DNA from: Oleidesulfovibrio alaskensis DSM 16109
GTDB taxonomy: Bacteria > Desulfobacterota > Desulfovibrionia > Desulfovibrionales > Desulfovibrionaceae
Length of the DNA stretch: 64,000 nt
Direction of reading: 5' to 3'
NCBI RefSeq assembly: GCF_000482745.1
Contig: NZ_KI519494.1
Coordinates: 503,682-567,681, forward strand
The notes beneath the pieces are model-generated. The model did no database searches, was not told the origin of the DNA, and saw only the letters and a list, made by a program, of their open reading frames with translations. The first letter of the stretch is position 1, and each line of letters begins with the position of its first letter. Made by a program: the position numbers and the translations under genes. Positions 8,467-16,712 of the stretch are shown in pieces.

Positions 8467-9660
8467 ATGAGCAAGACAACACGTTTTCTTGATGCGCTGG
8501 CAGAGGTGAGTGTCCAGACCAAGATGAAGATAATTCTGTTTCTGGGGCTGGTCATGTTTCCGCTGGTGGTGCTTGTTCTCAATGACAGTCTGGAGCGTCG
8601 CGGCCTGAATAACTTCATCGCGGTGTGGACGGCCGGCAGCCTGCTGCTGTTTCTGCCTCTGACAAGGGGGGCTCTGCATCTTCTTGTGCTGCGCAGCGTG
8701 CACTACCTGAACGGGCTGTGCGAACAGATGAAGGCGGGTAACCTGCGGCCTTTTGCCACGCTTCCGCCGGAACCCAAGGAAGGGGATGAGCTGCAGCGGC
8801 TGCGGCATAACATGTTCTGGATGGGGCATGTCATCCACAGCAGGCAGCATGAGCTGGCGGTAACCATGGAGCATCTTAAGGAGACACAGAACCAGCTGGT
8901 CAGCTCCATCGAATATGCAAGCCTTATCCAGCGTTCGTTTCTGCCCGCACGGTCCGAGCTTGCGCATCTGTTCGGCGACCATTTTCTGCTCTGGAGTCAG
9001 CGCGACACCGTGGGTGGTGATTCCTACTGGTACAAGCAGACTCCGCAGGGTTTTTTTGCCGCGGTTATAGACTGCACAGGGCACGGTGTTCCCGGCGCCT
9101 TCATGACGCTTATCGTGCATTCGCTTTTTGAGCGCCTTGATATAAGCGCCGTGGACGGAAATCCTGCCGCACTTGTAGGTGCCATGAACAACTCCATTAA
9201 GAACGCGCTGGAGCAGCATGACCGCAAGGCTGCGTCTGATGAAGGCATGGACTGCAGTGTCTGCTTTGTGCCCGCAAAAAGGGGTGTGGTGCGTTTTGCC
9301 GGTGCCGGCAGTTCGCTGTTTGTCACCCGTGCGGACGGTACAGTGCAGGAGGTGAGGGGAGACCGCTGCGGTGCCGGATATGTGCGCACGGCAAGAGACG
9401 CCGTGTTTACCAACCATGACATCCCGCTGGAGACCGGTATGCGCTGGTATATGGCCAGCGACGGATTTGCCGACCAGATAGGCGGTGAAAAGAATCTGCC
9501 TTTCGGCAAAAAGCGGTTCATGGCTCTGTTGTCGCGCACGGCGGTGCTGGACTGCGCCGCCCAGCAGCGGGCGCTGGAAGAGGCTTTTGCCGGATACAGG
9601 GGGCATCAGCCCCGGCGTGATGACGTGACTGTGCTGGGCTTTACCGTGCAGTCTGCGTAA
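8467..9660 (+). CDS. SpoIIE/PP2C-type phosphatase, SiaA-like
   Basis: 397 aa. Two membrane segments at about residues 20-38 and 52-72 precede a HAMP-like linker and coiled coil, then a PP2C (SpoIIE) domain. Metal-binding motifs are intact: RDTVGGDSYW, DCTGHGVPGAFMT, SDGFADQIGG and RRDDVTVLGF. By analogy with P. aeruginosa SiaA it would dephosphorylate the SiaC-like protein encoded two genes downstream, countering the SiaB-like kinase. No periplasmic sensor domain is evident because the loop between the two membrane segments is short. Confidence 0.88.
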   Translation: MSKTTRFLDALAEVSVQTKMKIILFLGLVMFPLVVLVLNDSLERRGLNNFIAVWTAGSLLLFLPLTRGALHLLVLRSVHYLNGLCEQMKAGNLRPFATLPPEPKEGDELQRLRHNMFWMGHVIHSRQHELAVTMEHLKETQNQLVSSIEYASLIQRSFLPARSELAHLFGDHFLLWSQRDTVGGDSYWYKQTPQGFFAAVIDCTGHGVPGAFMTLIVHSLFERLDISAVDGNPAALVGAMNNSIKNALEQHDRKAASDEGMDCSVCFVPAKRGVVRFAGAGSSLFVTRADGTVQEVRGDRCGAGYVRTARDAVFTNHDIPLETGMRWYMASDGFADQIGGEKNLPFGKKRFMALLSRTAVLDCAAQQRALEEAFAGYRGHQPRRDDVTVLGFTVQSA

Positions 9661-9690
9661 CTCCGTAACAATCAGGAGGCACAGCAAACC

Positions 9691-10263
9691 ATGGAAACAA
9701 GAATGTTCCGGTGTCACAGTGAAATGAGAGAGAAGGGCATCATGTTGTACTTCAGCGGTCCGGTATGCCAGAGCGTGGTCGAAGGGCTGGGTGAGATGAT
9801 GCGCCGTAAAATGGCCTGCGAGGAGCGTGGCCTGGCACTGGCGCAGCGGGTGTTTGCCGTGCTGGTGGAACAGATGCAGAACATTATCAATTATTCGGAT
9901 ACGGTGCCGCCGGAAGTCCGTTGCCGCTCAGCAGAAGGCATGATGGGCGAGGGGCAGGTGGTGGTGGGACGCAACGAAAGCGGTTTTTTCATCACCTGCG
10001 GCAATCCCGTGCTGAAAGACAGCGAAGAGCGCATCCGGCAGAAAATCGATACCATCAACCGCATGAATAAAGATGAACTGAAACGCTATTACAAGGAGCA
10101 GCGGCGCAGAGAGCCGGACGACCTGTCACGCGGGGCGGGACTCGGTTTCATCGAAATGGCCCGGAAATCCGGCCACCCGCTGGCATACAGTTTTGAGCCC
10201 ATCAGCGACACCATGTCGTATTTTGCTGTCAATGTCCGCATTGCCGGAGAAGCGAATCAATGA
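9691..10263 (+). CDS. SiaB-family protein kinase
   Basis: 190 aa with an HATPase-like fold of the SiaB/DUF6272 family. The N-box-like EQMQNIINYSD lies near residues 63-73 and a glycine box RGAGLGFIEMARKS near 145-158. In the Sia system this family phosphorylates SiaC and can also dephosphorylate it. An AGGAGG site lies 14 bp upstream of the ATG. The stop overlaps the next start by 4 bp (ATGA), indicating translational coupling to the SiaC-like gene. Confidence 0.85.
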   Translation: METRMFRCHSEMREKGIMLYFSGPVCQSVVEGLGEMMRRKMACEERGLALAQRVFAVLVEQMQNIINYSDTVPPEVRCRSAEGMMGEGQVVVGRNESGFFITCGNPVLKDSEERIRQKIDTINRMNKDELKRYYKEQRRREPDDLSRGAGLGFIEMARKSGHPLAYSFEPISDTMSYFAVNVRIAGEANQ

Positions 10264-10643
10264 ACATTCTGACCATAGCACCCACAAAATCGTCACCGGG
10301 TATTCTTTTCGACCCGCACGGCGCCGTCCTGCGGATTTCCGGCGAATCTTATCCGGAAAACTGCGGGCTTTTTTATCAGCCTGTATTCGCCTGGCTGCAC
10401 AATTTTCTGCAGGCGCCGGCTACGCGGCAGGTCACGCTTGATATGGAGCTGGTCTATTTCAACAGTTCCAGTTCCAAGACGTTCATGGACCTGTTTGATC
10501 TGCTGGACGAGGCGGCCGGAGCAGGAAAGCAGATTACCGTCAACTGGCGCTATCATAAAGAAAATGAAACAGCGCTGGAATGCGGTGAAGAATTTCGGGA
10601 AGATGTGCGGCACATGCGCTTTAATCTGGTGGAACTGGACTGA
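10260..10643 (+). CDS. SiaC-family regulatory phosphoprotein (DUF1987)
   Basis: 127 aa, single-domain DUF1987/SiaC family. The conserved phospho-acceptor loop is visible as YFNSSSSKTFMDLFDLLDE; in P. aeruginosa the acceptor is a Thr in the matching loop, here probably one of the four Ser residues. Unphosphorylated SiaC binds and stimulates the diguanylate cyclase. As last gene of the operon it should connect the kinase/phosphatase pair to the GGDEF enzyme encoded first. A strong hairpin terminator follows at 10717. Confidence 0.88.
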   Translation: MNILTIAPTKSSPGILFDPHGAVLRISGESYPENCGLFYQPVFAWLHNFLQAPATRQVTLDMELVYFNSSSSKTFMDLFDLLDEAAGAGKQITVNWRYHKENETALECGEEFREDVRHMRFNLVELD

Positions 10644-10716
10644 TGCATTGCCCCTGCACACAGCGTGCGGACTGCATACTGTGATACGGGCGGGGAGCAA
10701 TATGATCCGGCGCATG

Positions 10717-10762
10717 CTGACGCCTGCCATGCCCGCATGGCAGGCGTCAGCGCGAGTTTTTT
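10717..10762 (+). terminator. Rho-independent terminator of sia-like operon
   Basis: A perfect 15-bp stem (10717-10731 with 10736-10750) and CCCG loop is followed six bases later by TTTTTT. It faces the minus-strand GNAT gene ending at 10796. Confidence 0.9.
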
Positions 10763-10795
10763 GTCCCGGCGGGCAGGATCACTGATTGCCGTGCG

Positions 10796-11326
10796 TCAGG
10801 CCACTTCCAGCCGGTAGATGATTTTGTCATCACCGGCGCGGTAAAAAGCCTTGAGCACGGCTTCGGCCGAAAAGCCCGCGCGTTCGTAAAAACGGCGGGT
10901 GGGAGCGTACTTCCGTATGCCCGAGGTTTCGGCAAACAGCAGTCTTCCGCCGGTCAGGCGGACATCATGCACTACTTCGGCCAGCAGGGCTCTGCCCAGC
11001 CCGCTGTGCTGCCGGTGCGGGGCCACGGCAATCCAGTAGAGATCGTAAGTTCCTTCTGTGGCCGGTGTGGGACCGTAGCAGGCGTAGCCCGCCATATCGT
11101 CGTCTTCCGTCGCAAAAACAAAATGATAGCCGCATGCCGCGCCGTGCATCAGGTGTTCATCCACCAGTTCCTGCGCCACGTCGGCTTCCTCCGGCGTAAA
11201 AAATCCTGTGGATTCCACAACCCGCCGTACAAGCAGGGCATCCTGCGGCAGCACCTGCCGTCGGAAGGCGACAGCCCCTGCCGCGGGTGTTCCGGCGGGG
11301 GGGTCCGGCTTTATGGTCTGCGGCAT
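10796..11326 (-). CDS. GNAT-family N-acetyltransferase of the kamA operon
   Basis: 176 aa. The GNAT core includes DLYWIAVAPHRQHSGLGRALLAEV (beta-4 and the acetyl-CoA pyrophosphate loop HRQHSGLGRA) and a C-terminal RRFYERAGF motif. Its ATG lies 16 bases inside the upstream ATP-grasp gene, so the two are translationally coupled. Within a lysine 2,3-aminomutase operon the obvious parallel is AblB, which acetylates beta-lysine to N-epsilon-acetyl-beta-lysine. AblB proteins are usually longer, however, and here two ligases intervene, so the acceptor may be a beta-lysyl peptide. Function inferred from context. Confidence 0.85.
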   Translation of the reverse strand: MPQTIKPDPPAGTPAAGAVAFRRQVLPQDALLVRRVVESTGFFTPEEADVAQELVDEHLMHGAACGYHFVFATEDDDMAGYACYGPTPATEGTYDLYWIAVAPHRQHSGLGRALLAEVVHDVRLTGGRLLFAETSGIRKYAPTRRFYERAGFSAEAVLKAFYRAGDDKIIYRLEVA

Positions 11327-12366
11327 GGGGGGCGGTCCTCATTCACGGCTGCCTGTACAATGCCTTCCACCAGTCCGGCATAGTCCATGCCGTCTTTTTC
11401 TGCGGCGGCAGCCAGACCGGCATCGGGGGCAATGCAGGGGTTGGAGTTCACATCAATGACACAGGGAATGTAGGGCATCTGTGGGGAACCGTCTCCTTTG
11501 ACGCGGAAGTCGATGCGCGCGTATCCGGCAAGGCCGAATGCACGCCAGCACCGGACCGTGACTGTGCGCAGCAGCTCAAGCAGGGCCGAGTCTTCCGCGC
11601 AGAAGTCAAACCGCCTGACCGTGTTGCTGCATTCAAACGAATCCTGATGCCATTTGGCGGCGTACCCCACTATGCGGGGACGTTCCGGCGCGTAGCCGCG
11701 GAATTCGATTTCCGCGCAGGGCAGCACATGCACCCCGCCGTTGCCGTCGGCAATGGCGGCGATGTTGAATTCTCTGCCCTCCACGTATTGTTCGGCAAAC
11801 CATGTCCCGCCGTGCCGTGTCCGGCAGCGCATAAGCGCCGCCATGACATCGCCGGTCTGCACCGCGTCCACGATGCAGCTGTCGTCCAGCCCCAGCGAAG
11901 CATGTTCATGCACCGACTTGCACAGGTACCTGCCGGGTATGAACGCGTCCGCAGTGCGGGGCAGGTCACCCATGCCTCCGCAGACGCCGTCGGCCGTCAC
12001 CCATGCCGGTGTGCATATGTCCGCACCGGTCAGTATCTGTTTGCACAGCAGCTTACTGCCCGAAAGCGTCATGGAGGCAGCGTCCGCGCCGGTGAAAGGT
12101 ATGCCCGCATGGGCGAAAAGCGCCGGAGCAAGCGGCGCCATGGCGATATCGCCGTCAAGTTCTTCCACCAGATTGAACACCACGTCCGGATTCAGCGCCG
12201 CGATGCGCAGCGAGGCGGCATGCAGGTCCAGTGTCATGCTGAGCAGTTCCGCCGCGTGTCCGCGGCGTATCAGGGCGTCGTGCACCGCACGCGCCTGAAG
12301 CAGGGTGTCTTCCTGATCGGGTCTGCCGTCGGGCTGCACAGCGTTGTATACAACGGCTACACGCAT
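11311..12366 (-). CDS. ATP-grasp ligase (D-Ala-D-Ala ligase-like), second of pair
   Basis: 351 aa with an ATP-grasp fold. Visible are an N-terminal Rossmann-like start (MRVAVVYNAVQ), FAEQYVEGREFNIAAI (central grasp strand), GYARIDFRV (Mg/ATP Asp) and CVIDVNSNPCIAPDAG, the Asn-rich Mg-binding end of D-Ala-D-Ala ligase relatives (canonical E-x-N-x-x-P, here DVNSNP). It is not a housekeeping Ddl: it lies between another ATP-grasp gene and a GNAT in a kamA operon. One base separates its ATG from the upstream stop (TAATATG). Probably joins a carboxylate to an amine, such as a beta-amino acid. The substrate is unknown. Confidence 0.85.
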   Translation of the reverse strand: MRVAVVYNAVQPDGRPDQEDTLLQARAVHDALIRRGHAAELLSMTLDLHAASLRIAALNPDVVFNLVEELDGDIAMAPLAPALFAHAGIPFTGADAASMTLSGSKLLCKQILTGADICTPAWVTADGVCGGMGDLPRTADAFIPGRYLCKSVHEHASLGLDDSCIVDAVQTGDVMAALMRCRTRHGGTWFAEQYVEGREFNIAAIADGNGGVHVLPCAEIEFRGYAPERPRIVGYAAKWHQDSFECSNTVRRFDFCAEDSALLELLRTVTVRCWRAFGLAGYARIDFRVKGDGSPQMPYIPCVIDVNSNPCIAPDAGLAAAAEKDGMDYAGLVEGIVQAAVNEDRPPCRRP

Positions 12367-12367
12367 A

Positions 12368-13417
12368 TTATTCCGCCACCGTCCCCGTATGTCCGGTGTA
12401 TGCCGCCGCCGTTACGGCAGGCACAAAACGCTGGCCTGTGTCCGTTTTCAGACGTTCCACCGCCGACTCCATTATCTGTCCGATAAGCTGCTCGTAGCGC
12501 AGTCCGGCCTTGTAGCACATGATGGGCAGGTCAGAATTCACAGGATTCAGGCCCGCCAGAGGATTCACTTCAATGAAATTGGGCACGCCGCGGGCGTCAA
12601 AGCGCAGGTCAACGCGTCCGCCGTCGCGGCAGCCCAGCGCACGCCACGCTGCCAGTGCCACATGGCGGGCCTTCTGCGCATCGGCATCATCGGCCAGATG
12701 ATACTGTACGCGCTCCAGATACTCGGCTTTGTTCACATATCCGTACACATCCGATTCGGCTGCCGGAGCAAATACCACCTCCAGAGCGCCCAGTGTTCTG
12801 GCTCCTGCTCCGGTACCGGTGATACCCACGGTCAGTTCACGGCCGCACAGAAACGTTTCCACCAGCACGGGCTGTCTGTGGCGGTCGATGAGCCGGGCGC
12901 AGGCGGCGGCCAGTTCCTGCGGGTTCTGCACCTTTGATGCGGCCCCAACCCCTATGCCGGTGCCTTCGGCCACGGGCTTGACAAACAGCGGATAGGGCAG
13001 ACTCACTGCCGCGGCTTCGGCGGGATCGCGGATCACCACAAAATCTGCGGTGGGAATGCCGTTGTCGCGCACGATATGCTTGGTCATGCCTTTATGCAGG
13101 CAGATACCCAGCGTCATGGGGTCGGAAAACACATAGGGCACGCTGTAGTAGTCAAGCAGGGCAGGCACCTGACTTTCGCGCCCGAACCCGTGACAACCTT
13201 CGGCAATGTTGAAGACGATATCCCAGCGGCGTCCCTGCAGCAGGGCAGCGGCCAGCGCGGGAAGCGCCCCGATGCGCTGCGTCTCGTATCCCAGAGCCTG
13301 CAGTGCGGTTTCTATGCCCTCAATGGTGGCGGGGCTGTCGAACTCAGCTGCTTCTTCTTCCGAATAGCCCCGTGCGAGGTACTCTTCTTTCAGGTCGTAT
13401 GTAATGCCTACAAGCAC
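12368..13417 (-). CDS. ATP-grasp ligase (D-Ala-D-Ala ligase-like), first of pair
   Basis: 349 aa. ATP-grasp features are in order: IAEGCHGFGRESQVPALLD, LFVKPVAEGTGIGVG (glycine-rich loop over ATP), VLVETFLCGRELTVGI, GRVDLRFD and NFIEVNPLAGLNP (ExNPLAG, Mg ligands). The ExNPLAGL form is closer to canonical ligases than the sister gene. The ATG is 10 bp inside the kamA-like gene, so expression is coupled. Two adjacent, divergent ATP-grasp ligases suggest two successive amide bonds or a heterodimer. Likely a peptide ligase using the aminomutase product. Context inference only. Confidence 0.87.
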   Translation of the reverse strand: MLVGITYDLKEEYLARGYSEEEAAEFDSPATIEGIETALQALGYETQRIGALPALAAALLQGRRWDIVFNIAEGCHGFGRESQVPALLDYYSVPYVFSDPMTLGICLHKGMTKHIVRDNGIPTADFVVIRDPAEAAAVSLPYPLFVKPVAEGTGIGVGAASKVQNPQELAAACARLIDRHRQPVLVETFLCGRELTVGITGTGAGARTLGALEVVFAPAAESDVYGYVNKAEYLERVQYHLADDADAQKARHVALAAWRALGCRDGGRVDLRFDARGVPNFIEVNPLAGLNPVNSDLPIMCYKAGLRYEQLIGQIMESAVERLKTDTGQRFVPAVTAAAYTGHTGTVAE

Positions 13418-14760
13418 GGCATGTCTCCGTCTGCGCGGCCTGCGGGGCCGGCGTTGTGCACGTTGTGTGCGGCAAGGGGCACCGCGGGGTCATACGAGCG
13501 GTACAGGCCGCCTTCATAGTTGCGCATGACAAGCTCTTCGCCGTCGTATCCCTGAACATAATCGGGCATCAGCGGAATTTTGCCGCCCCCGCCGGGAGCG
13601 TCCACCACATAGGTGGGCACGGCATAGCCGGTGGTAAAGCCGCGCATGCCGCGGATTATCTCCACGCCTTTGTATATGGGCGTGCGGAAATGCGCCGAAC
13701 CCTGTACCGGATCGCAATGATACAGGTAGTACGGGCGCACGCGGTTTTTGAGCAGACCCTGCATAAGAGCTGTCATGGTGGGCACGTTATCGTTTATGCC
13801 CTTGAGCAGCACTGTCTGGCTGCCCAGCGGAATACCGCCATCGGCCAGCCGGTTGAGCGCCTGAGACGCTTCCGGCGTCAGTTCGTCGGGGTGCGTGCAG
13901 TGGATGCTCATGAACAGCGGGTGATACCGGCGCAGCATGCGGACAAGCGCAGGCGTGATGCGCTGCGGCATGACGATGGGCGCCTTGGTTCCTATGCGGA
14001 TGAATTCCACATGCGGAATACGGCGCAACTGTGACAGCAGGTGGTTGAGTGCACTGTCCGTCATGGTCAGCGGGTCGCCGCCGGAGATGAGCACATCGCG
14101 CACTTCGGGGTGATTTTCTATGTATTCGATGGCTGCGGGCCAGCGTCTGCGCGAGGCACTGCCGGCGCAGGGCTTGCCCACGCGGCGCGAGCGGGTGCAG
14201 TAACGGCAGTAGGCCGAGCAGGAATCCGTGGCAAGAAAGAGCACACGGTCAGGATATCTGTGCACAAGACCGGGCACCGGGCTGTGGCTGTCTTCACCCA
14301 GCGGGTCTGCGGACTCGCCGGGGTTCAGCGACCATTCCTCTACTGTGGGCACCATGGTGCGCCGCAGGGGATGTGCGGGATTGTGCGGGTCAAACTGGGC
14401 CGCATAATAAGGGGTGACTGCCAGCGGCAGCGCGGCAAGCCCCGTGCCGGCACCGGCTTCTTCTTCGGAAAGCCCAAGCATGGTGCCCAGCACGCCGAGC
14501 GAGGTGATGCGGTTGGCGTACTGCCAGTGCCAGTCAGACCATGTCTTCTGGCTGACTTCGGGGTAAAAACGCCTGCGGAAGGCATCGGAACGGGCGCTCA
14601 GCACAAAGCCGGACGCGGTGTTCTGGGTACGGGAAAAAGACGCGGCATCATGGGCCGAGGGAGCCTGTGCCGTGCCGCGGGAAAGTGCCGTCGTTAGAGA
14701 AGGAGGCTCTGCGGGTGCCTGTTCAAGTTCTGCAGTGCTGAGTGTCACCGTTTTCTCCAT
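13408..14760 (-). CDS. Lysine 2,3-aminomutase-like radical SAM enzyme
   Basis: 450 aa, KamA/AblA family. The radical SAM cluster is Cys181-Cys185-Cys188 (CSAYCRYC). The PLP lysine is Lys394 in DAPGGGGK. The two Asp residues that bind the lysine epsilon-amino group in Clostridium lysine 2,3-aminomutase are present as Asp350 (YHCDP) and Asp387 (VVDAP), arguing for lysine rather than glutamate as substrate. An N-terminal extension of about 65 residues (Ala/Ser/Thr-rich) precedes the core. The chosen start is ATG at 14760; the frame runs further up without support. It heads a coupled four-gene operon behind a sigma-54 promoter. Expected product: L-beta-lysine. Confidence 0.88.
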   Translation of the reverse strand: MEKTVTLSTAELEQAPAEPPSLTTALSRGTAQAPSAHDAASFSRTQNTASGFVLSARSDAFRRRFYPEVSQKTWSDWHWQYANRITSLGVLGTMLGLSEEEAGAGTGLAALPLAVTPYYAAQFDPHNPAHPLRRTMVPTVEEWSLNPGESADPLGEDSHSPVPGLVHRYPDRVLFLATDSCSAYCRYCTRSRRVGKPCAGSASRRRWPAAIEYIENHPEVRDVLISGGDPLTMTDSALNHLLSQLRRIPHVEFIRIGTKAPIVMPQRITPALVRMLRRYHPLFMSIHCTHPDELTPEASQALNRLADGGIPLGSQTVLLKGINDNVPTMTALMQGLLKNRVRPYYLYHCDPVQGSAHFRTPIYKGVEIIRGMRGFTTGYAVPTYVVDAPGGGGKIPLMPDYVQGYDGEELVMRNYEGGLYRSYDPAVPLAAHNVHNAGPAGRADGDMPCL

Positions 14761-14823
14761 GATTCTGCTTGTAGTGGTTACCGCGCGCTGCCGTGTGCAC
14801 AGCGTGCGCAATGAGCCGCGGAT

Positions 14824-14839
14824 AGCAACTGCCATGCCA
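14824..14839 (-). promoter_or_regulatory. Sigma-54 (-24/-12) promoter of the kamA-like operon
   Basis: The minus strand reads TGGCATGGCAGTTGCT, a match to TGGCAY-N5-TTGCW with exact GG-N10-GC spacing. It lies 64 bp before the chosen ATG. The -24 element overlaps an inverted repeat, CATGCCA-N3-TGGCATG (14834-14850). A sigma-54 activator gene ends 180 bp further upstream on the same strand. Confidence 0.8.
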
Positions 14840-15016
14840 TTATGGCATGTATTGCTTATCATGCTGATATCATAGAGTAAGGTTGCCTGTGGCTGTAGCA
14901 GGGGCGGAACATGATGTTCCGGTTGCGCAGGCGCGCAATGCGAAAAACAGGCGGGCAGTTGCGTTCCGGCCTTGTGACAGGCCGGAATCACAGAACGGAA
15001 CGTCCGGTTCCGTTTT

Positions 15017-16453
15017 TTATTTTTGGGTACCTGAAGTTCCGCTTTTGGACTGCTTGTACACGGATTTGTCGATGCCGTAGCGGGTGAGCAGTTTTCTCAG
15101 CTGGCGGGTGGTTATGCCCGCGCGTTCCGCTGTCAGGTTTATTCTGCCCCTGCATTCGGCTATCAGCTCTTCAATGTAGCGGCGCTGGGCCTGTTCTTTG
15201 GCCTGGTTGCGCACAGCGGCAAGGGGCAGTGAAAGGTCCAGCGAGACGTTGGCCAGCGGGGCGCCGCCTGCAAACAGGTCCTGCGGAAAGTTATCGGGCG
15301 AGAGCATGTGGGAGGTTTCCAGAATATAGGCCCGTTCCATCAGGTTTTCCAGTTCGCGTATGTTACCGGGCCATGCGTAGTTCTGAAAAGCTGCCAGCAC
15401 TTCGGGGTGGATGCCCTGAATTTTTTTCATCTGCCGCTGCCGCAGCCGTTGCAGAAAAGTCTCGGCCAGCAGGGGGATATCTTCGCGCCGCTCGCGCAGG
15501 GCGGGCACTCTGATGGGAAAAACGTTGAGCCGGAACAGCAGGTCGGCACGGAAATGTCCTTTTTTTACCAGTTCTTCCAGATCAACGTTGCTGGCGGCCA
15601 CAATGCGGGCTTCCATAGGAATGTCGTTCACGCCGCCCACCCGCTGGAACACTTTGTCCTGCAGCACCTGCAGCAGCCGCACCTGTGTCGGCAGTGATAT
15701 GGTGCCTATTTCGTCCAGAAATATGGTCCCCTTGGCGGCCACTTCAAAGCGTCCGGGCTTGCGCTTGCTGGCTCCGGTAAAGGCGCCTTTTTCATGGCCG
15801 AACAGTTCGCTTTCCACCAGCGTTTCGGGAATGGCACCGCAGTGCACGCCCATGAAGGGACCTTTGGACCGGTTGCTGCGGGCGTGGATGAGCTTTGCCA
15901 GCACCCCCTTGCCCGTGCCGGTTTCGCCCTGCAGCAGTATGGTTGTGTCTGTGGCGGCCACCCGCCGCACTTTGTCGAACACAGTCTGCATGACCGTACT
16001 GTGCACCTGTTCCAGCGGGATACGCGTTTTGCCGTCGGCCGACGAGCGCAGATACTCAAGCTCTGTCTGCATCATGCGGGATTCGCGCAGGCTCTCAAGC
16101 ACATAGGCGGCTTCTTCTGCCGAAACGGGGTACGTCAGATAGTTGTCCGCACCGGCCCGGACCGATTTGACGGCCTCGCGTATGTTTTCCTGTCCGGCCA
16201 GCACGATGACTTCCAGATTGGGCGCTATGGCCCACAGTGCGCGCAGCGCGGTGCGTATGGTGTCCAGAGTGCGCTCCGGCGAACGGTCCAGCCATGAAAC
16301 ATCGGCGAAAAGAACATCGGGAATGCGTCTGCCCAGTGCGGCATGAAGTTCCTGAGGACTGTGCACCACAGTCAGTTCCGCCTGAGAGGAAAAACTGCGT
16401 GTGATGGCCTTGGCTGCAGGCTGATTGTCTGTGGCCACAAGATAGTGCTGCAT
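15017..16453 (-). CDS. Sigma-54 activator with degenerate receiver domain
   Basis: 478 aa: receiver-like domain (1-125), AAA+ domain with GETGTGKG, GAFTGA, IFLDEIGT and FRADLLFRLNVF, and a Fis-type HTH (INLTAERAGITTRQLRKLL). In the receiver the putative phospho-Asp remains (LFADVSW), but the N-terminal acidic pair is reduced to one Asp (ATDNQ) and the conserved Lys-Pro near the end reads Tyr-Pro (NYLTYPV). Classical phosphorylation control is therefore doubtful. The gene lies directly upstream of the sigma-54-driven kamA operon and 260 bp from the divergent GRE gene, so it may serve either or both. Confidence 0.9.
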   Translation of the reverse strand: MQHYLVATDNQPAAKAITRSFSSQAELTVVHSPQELHAALGRRIPDVLFADVSWLDRSPERTLDTIRTALRALWAIAPNLEVIVLAGQENIREAVKSVRAGADNYLTYPVSAEEAAYVLESLRESRMMQTELEYLRSSADGKTRIPLEQVHSTVMQTVFDKVRRVAATDTTILLQGETGTGKGVLAKLIHARSNRSKGPFMGVHCGAIPETLVESELFGHEKGAFTGASKRKPGRFEVAAKGTIFLDEIGTISLPTQVRLLQVLQDKVFQRVGGVNDIPMEARIVAASNVDLEELVKKGHFRADLLFRLNVFPIRVPALRERREDIPLLAETFLQRLRQRQMKKIQGIHPEVLAAFQNYAWPGNIRELENLMERAYILETSHMLSPDNFPQDLFAGGAPLANVSLDLSLPLAAVRNQAKEQAQRRYIEELIAECRGRINLTAERAGITTRQLRKLLTRYGIDKSVYKQSKSGTSGTQK

Positions 16454-16712
16454 AAAAAGCGGCGCCGGGGGCGGGGGTTGCAGGTGAAGCGGGCATGCCC
16501 GGAAAATTTTTCAACCAATGCGCTTTTTACAGGTGTTTTGCAAGGGGGGTGCCGCTGCGGCCGCAGTAAAAAAAAGCAACCCTCCCGTAAGGGGAAGGGG
16601 TTCAGTATTACGGCCTGTCCGGTTTATGTCAGGGGTGTTTGCGTGACGGTGCAGGCGGCATGCCGGCCGCTGTTTTTTCTGCCTTGAACACACCAGCAAA
16701 AGGAAGACAGGA

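Noticed and set aside
8134..9717. 527-codon minus-strand open frame
   Set aside because: Antisense to the SpoIIE-type phosphatase, all of whose metal motifs are on the plus strand.
11311..13417. Housekeeping D-Ala-D-Ala ligases
   Set aside because: Two tandem, divergent copies in a sigma-54-controlled kamA operon with no cell-wall genes.
13408..14760. Glutamate 2,3-aminomutase or a generic radical SAM protein
   Set aside because: Both Asp residues for the lysine side-chain amine and the PLP Lys are in place, favouring lysine.
16650..16690. Sigma-54 promoter before the GCVE-type GRE
   Set aside because: A GG-N10-GC spacing exists (CGGCATGCCGGCCGCT), but both boxes have mismatches and the DNA is GC-rich, so chance is likely.
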